From the NCBI GenBank assembly GCA_049680295.1, contig JBAUHN010000345.1:1-8118 (forward strand): a stretch of 8,118 nt of DNA. Direction: 5' to 3'. The translations under genes were made by a program, and so were the position numbers. Origin of the DNA: JBAUHN01 sp049680295 (lineage in GTDB: Bacteria > Pseudomonadota > Alphaproteobacteria > Rhodobacterales > Rhodobacteraceae). A model generated the notes under the pieces. It was not told where the DNA came from, searched no databases, and worked only from the letters and a program-made list of their open reading frames with translations. Shown in pieces: positions 5,566 through 8,118 of this stretch. Numbering within the stretch: position 1 is the stretch's first letter; each line of letters starts with the position of its first letter.

Positions 5566-6295
5566 CGACACGTCCAAGGCAGGCTTTGGTCCGCGCGACC
5601 CTGCCAACCACCCAAGGGCCTATTTTCCGGCCTACAAGTCCAGCATCAAACGGTCTCCGCAATCGCCGCTTTTGACGTTCCCCTCAACGCTAAGCGAGGA
5701 TACTGGCCCGGTGTTCGGCCCCGATATTCTTGGCCCTCTGGACGATGACCTGATCCATAACTTTGCAGCCCCCCAACAATCGGCCGTTGGTCCGCGCCTG
5801 ATTGTTCACGGTCGCTTGCGTGATGAATTTGACCGGCCCATTCGTGGCGCCCTGATTGAGGTTTGGCAGGCCAATGCCGGGGGCCGTTATCGGCACAAAA
5901 AGGAAGGGTACGTCGCGGCCCTTGACCCCAACTTTGGCGGCTGCGGACGGGTGATTACCGATGATCAGGGGCATTACAGTTTTCGCACCATTCAGCCTGG
6001 CCCCTACCCCTGGCCCAATGGCGTCAATGACTGGCGCCCCGCACATATCCATTTCAGCCTGTTTGGTCACAGCTTTGCTCAACGGTTGATTACCCAGATG
6101 TATTTTGAGGGCGACCCGCTGATTGATCTCTGCCCCATCGTGGCCTCGATCAAAGACCCCAAAGCAGTGGCGCGTCTGGTGGCCCCGCTGGATATGGATC
6201 GCACCGCGCCCATGGATGCGCGGGCCTACCGGTTCGATATTACGCTGCGCGGACCCCGCCAAACCCTGTTCGAAAACCGCCCGGAGGGTATGTGA
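5558..6295 (+). CDS. pcaH: Protocatechuate 3,4-dioxygenase, beta subunit
   Basis: A 245-residue subunit carrying the non-haem Fe(III) site of the intradiol dioxygenase that cleaves protocatechuate to 3-carboxy-cis,cis-muconate. The four iron ligands are visible as Tyr111 (GGRYRHK), Tyr150 (PGPYPWPN), His163 and His165 (RPAHIHFSLFG). They are offset by about three from the classic Tyr108, Tyr147, His160, His162, and the conserved Arg160 lies just before the histidines. The N-terminal region with PRAYFPAYKSSIKRSP and the dioxygenase_N-like part precede the catalytic beta-sandwich, as usual for PcaH. The ATG at 5558 overlaps pcaC by 8 bases and has GGGA-type purines just upstream (AAAGGGAGAACC). 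The frame stays open upstream inside pcaC, but that is a shadow. It works as a heteromultimer with PcaG, encoded 2 bases further on. Confidence 0.97.
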   Translation: MADDTSKAGFGPRDPANHPRAYFPAYKSSIKRSPQSPLLTFPSTLSEDTGPVFGPDILGPLDDDLIHNFAAPQQSAVGPRLIVHGRLRDEFDRPIRGALIEVWQANAGGRYRHKKEGYVAALDPNFGGCGRVITDDQGHYSFRTIQPGPYPWPNGVNDWRPAHIHFSLFGHSFAQRLITQMYFEGDPLIDLCPIVASIKDPKAVARLVAPLDMDRTAPMDARAYRFDITLRGPRQTLFENRPEGM

Positions 6296-6297
6296 CC

Positions 6298-6888
6298 ATG
6301 CAACACAAGGAAACAGCCAGCCAGACTGCCGGACCTTATGTCCATATCGGCTGCACACCCAATGTGACGGGTATAACCCGCGTCTATACCCAAGATCTTG
6401 GGGACGTCATGATCAAGGGACCGATCCGGGGGCGCGAAATCGTGGTTTCGGGTACGGTCTTTGATGGGGATGGGAACGCGCTTAGCGACGCGATGGTCGA
6501 GATTTGGCAGGCGGACGCTGCAGGGCTTTATCAAGGGGCCGAAGGTGCAGATCCGAATTTTACCGGATGGGGGCGCTGTGCGGGCGACATGGCAACCGGT
6601 GCCTTTACCTTTCAAACCGTAAAACCCGGCCCCGTTCCGATGCCCGATGGCCGCATCCAGGCGCCGCATATCACCATCTGGATCGTGGCACGGGGCATCA
6701 ATCTGGGGCTGCACACGCGCATGTATTTCGCCGATGAGCCACAGGCGAATGCCGCCGATCCGCTGCTGCGCCATATCGCACCGCCTGAACGGGCGCAGAC
6801 TTTGCTGGCGTCCTGCCTGGAACCGGGCAGATATCACTTTGACATTCACCTCCAAGGCACTGACGAAACTGTATTTTTGGACATTTAG
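6298..6888 (+). CDS. pcaG: Protocatechuate 3,4-dioxygenase, alpha subunit
   Basis: A 196-residue subunit of the intradiol dioxygenase; it shares the beta-sandwich fold with PcaH but has no iron ligands of its own. The N-terminal 'ETASQTAGPYVHIG' is the PcaG signature. Further family stretches are 'VSGTVFDGDGNALSDAMVEIWQADAAGLY' in two blocks from about residue 50, 'FTGWGRC', 'TVKPGPVP' and 'QAPHITIWIVARGI'. At the positions of the two PcaH tyrosine ligands it keeps a Tyr at the first (GLYQG) and has Val at the second (GPVPMP), as expected for a non-metal-binding subunit. I chose the ATG at 6298 because GGAGGG lies 9 bases upstream; the in-frame GTG at 6292 has only 3 bases of spacing. Genes in the order pcaH-pcaG are standard. 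Confidence 0.96.
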   Translation: MQHKETASQTAGPYVHIGCTPNVTGITRVYTQDLGDVMIKGPIRGREIVVSGTVFDGDGNALSDAMVEIWQADAAGLYQGAEGADPNFTGWGRCAGDMATGAFTFQTVKPGPVPMPDGRIQAPHITIWIVARGINLGLHTRMYFADEPQANAADPLLRHIAPPERAQTLLASCLEPGRYHFDIHLQGTDETVFLDI

Positions 6889-6897
6889 GAACATGAC

Positions 6898-7728
6898 ATG
6901 ACCACCCCTTGTATCATCTGTGTCGCGATCACCGGTTCCGTGCCAACCAAAGCGGATAACCCCGCAGTTCCGACCAGCGTGCCTGAACAGATTGAAAGCA
7001 CTCACGCCGCATTTGAGGCAGGCGCCAGCATATGCCACGCCCATGTCCGAAACGACGATGAAACGCCCAGTTCGGACCCCGACAAGTTTGCAGCGCTGAT
7101 GGAAGGCGTGCAAAAGCACTGCCCCGGCATGATCGTGCAGCTGTCGACCGGCGGACGGTCCGGTGCGGGGCAGACACGCGGCGGCATGTTGTCCCTGTGC
7201 CCGGACATGGCGTCCCTGTCGGTGGGGTCCAACAATTTTCCAACACGGGTCTATGAAAACGCGCCTGAACTAGTGGCCTGGCTTGCCGCCGAGATGATCA
7301 AATACGACGTGAAGCCCGAGATCGAAGCCTTTGATCTAAGTCACATCTTTCAAGCTGCAGCCCTGCACGCGCGAGGAGAGATCAAAGACACGCCATATGT
7401 TCAATTTGTCATGGGTGTCAAAAACGCGATGCCGGTCGATCGGCATGTCTTTGATTTCTATGTGCAGACCGTTGCGCGACTGTTTCCGGGCGCGCCGTGG
7501 TGTGCCGCAGGTGTTGCGCAAAACCAGATCGTGCTGAACGATTGGGCCATTGCCGCAGGCGGCCATGCGCGCACCGGGCTTGAGGATAATATCCGGCTGG
7601 ACCGAACCACGCTTGCGCCCTCTAACGCCGCCCTGGTGGCACGCACCGCTGAGGTCTGTGCGAAATACGGCCGCCCTGTGGCGACACCGGCGCAGGCGCG
7701 CACAATTTTGGGGTTGCGCGCGGCCTGA
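6898..7728 (+). CDS. BKACE-family (DUF849) beta-keto acid cleavage enzyme, probably acting on 3-oxoadipate
   Basis: A 276-residue TIM-barrel enzyme of the BKACE family, whose members convert a beta-keto acid plus acetyl-CoA to acetoacetate plus a new acyl-CoA. The likely zinc ligands His47 and His49 (ICHAHVRNDD) and Glu229 (TGLEDN) are present, as are Arg225 and Asp230 of the catalytic set, the 'STGGRSGAG' loop at 83-91 and the C-terminal 'GRPVATPAQARTILGL'. Compared, from memory, with 3-keto-5-aminohexanoate cleavage enzyme, the Glu that binds the substrate amino group (Glu14 there) is Val15 here, so the lysine-fermentation substrate is unlikely. It starts 9 bases after pcaG, with AGGA 8 bases before its ATG, and so is cotranscribed with the protocatechuate genes. 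The context suggests 3-oxoadipate as substrate, giving succinyl-CoA and acetoacetate. Family call strong; substrate inferred. Confidence 0.9.
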   Translation: MTTPCIICVAITGSVPTKADNPAVPTSVPEQIESTHAAFEAGASICHAHVRNDDETPSSDPDKFAALMEGVQKHCPGMIVQLSTGGRSGAGQTRGGMLSLCPDMASLSVGSNNFPTRVYENAPELVAWLAAEMIKYDVKPEIEAFDLSHIFQAAALHARGEIKDTPYVQFVMGVKNAMPVDRHVFDFYVQTVARLFPGAPWCAAGVAQNQIVLNDWAIAAGGHARTGLEDNIRLDRTTLAPSNAALVARTAEVCAKYGRPVATPAQARTILGLRAA

Positions 7729-7743
7729 TACTGTACCTTAGAT

Positions 7744-8118
7744 TTAGCCTGCAAGCCTAGGTAAAAACAGCACAATACTTGGGAATGCAACCAACAAAGC
7801 AATGGTAAATGCATCGGCAATAAAAAACGGTGTGACGCCGCGAAACACGTCCTGAACCGTCAGATCATCGCGCACTCCGGCGACGACAAAACAGTTCAGA
7901 CCAATGGGCGGCGTGATCAGACAAAACTCGGCCATTTTGACAACCAAAATCCCAAACCAGATGGCACACATCGGGCCGGACATACCAAAGGCGCTGTCGG
8001 CGGCGCTGACCGCCTCGCCGCCATTCAGGGCCATGACAGCCGGATAGACCACCGGCAGCGTCAAAAGCAGCATACCGATGGCGTCCATGAACATGCCCAG
8101 CACCGCGTAGGCCAGCAA
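7744..8118 (-). CDS. TRAP transporter large permease subunit (DctM family), C-terminal part
   Basis: The last 124 codons of a membrane protein whose reading frame is open at the right edge, so the start lies outside the window. The stretch 'PPIGLNCFVVAGV' and the neighbouring 'MCAIWFGILVVKMAEFCLI' segment are hallmarks of the DctM large permease of tripartite ATP-independent periplasmic transporters. 'GMFMDAIGMLLLTLPVVYPA' is the preceding conserved helix. Four hydrophobic segments are visible. DctM normally works with a small permease (DctQ) and a periplasmic binding protein (DctP), importing carboxylates with a sodium gradient; those partners would lie to the right. It is convergent with the pob-pca operon, the two stop codons being 15 bases apart. 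Import of 4-hydroxybenzoate, protocatechuate or a related carboxylate is suggested only by position. Confidence 0.93.
   Translation of the reverse strand: MLAYAVLGMFMDAIGMLLLTLPVVYPAVMALNGGEAVSAADSAFGMSGPMCAIWFGILVVKMAEFCLITPPIGLNCFVVAGVRDDLTVQDVFRGVTPFFIADAFTIALLVAFPSIVLFLPRLAG

Noticed and set aside
6226..7119. Long minus-strand frame (297 residues) antisense to pcaG and the BKACE gene
   Set aside because: A shadow of the high-GC coding strand. The plus-strand genes have clear family motifs and the antisense frame has none.
7734..7763. TACCT/AGGTA dyad between the convergent BKACE and TRAP genes as a shared terminator
   Set aside because: Only 5 bp of stem with a 20-base loop and no proper T-run on either strand; too weak to call.

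Overview
The window looks like chromosomal DNA of an alphaproteobacterium, most likely a marine Rhodobacteraceae/Roseobacter-group strain. This is inferred from the moderately high GC content, the tightly packed pob-pca gene block, the TRAP-type transporter, and protein sequences typical of that group. No rRNA, tRNA, CRISPR array, phage gene or transposase was seen.

Left part (1-3350). The left edge carries the decayed start of a P-loop ATP-binding protein (minus strand, three in-frame stops; running off the window). Next comes a probable three-gene minus-strand operon, transcribed right to left: an NmrA-like NAD(P)-binding protein, a DUF4345-type membrane protein and a DUF1772-type membrane protein. 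Divergent from it is an AraC-family regulator with an arabinose-binding-like N-terminal domain. The divergent intergenic space holds a perfect 8-bp inverted repeat that covers the Shine-Dalgarno sequence of the NmrA-like gene, and a perfect 10-bp palindrome.

Middle (3351-3960). About 610 bases without a convincing gene. They contain a weak terminator-like hairpin, two inverted repeats (one perfect, 10-bp arms, about 100-135 bases upstream of pobA) and a 28-codon minus-strand reading frame that may be a gene remnant.

Right part (3961-8118). Five plus-strand genes with gaps of 21 bases or less form an evident operon for 4-hydroxybenzoate/protocatechuate catabolism: pobA (4-hydroxybenzoate to protocatechuate), pcaC, pcaH and pcaG (ring cleavage by protocatechuate 3,4-dioxygenase, and decarboxylation), and a BKACE/DUF849 beta-keto acid cleavage enzyme. 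pcaB, pcaD, pcaIJ, pcaF and pcaQ are not in the window. The most interesting inference is that the BKACE enzyme ends the pathway by converting 3-oxoadipate plus acetyl-CoA to succinyl-CoA plus acetoacetate, in place of the usual CoA-transferase and thiolase. A convergent TRAP transporter large permease (C-terminal part only) closes the window and may import a pathway substrate.
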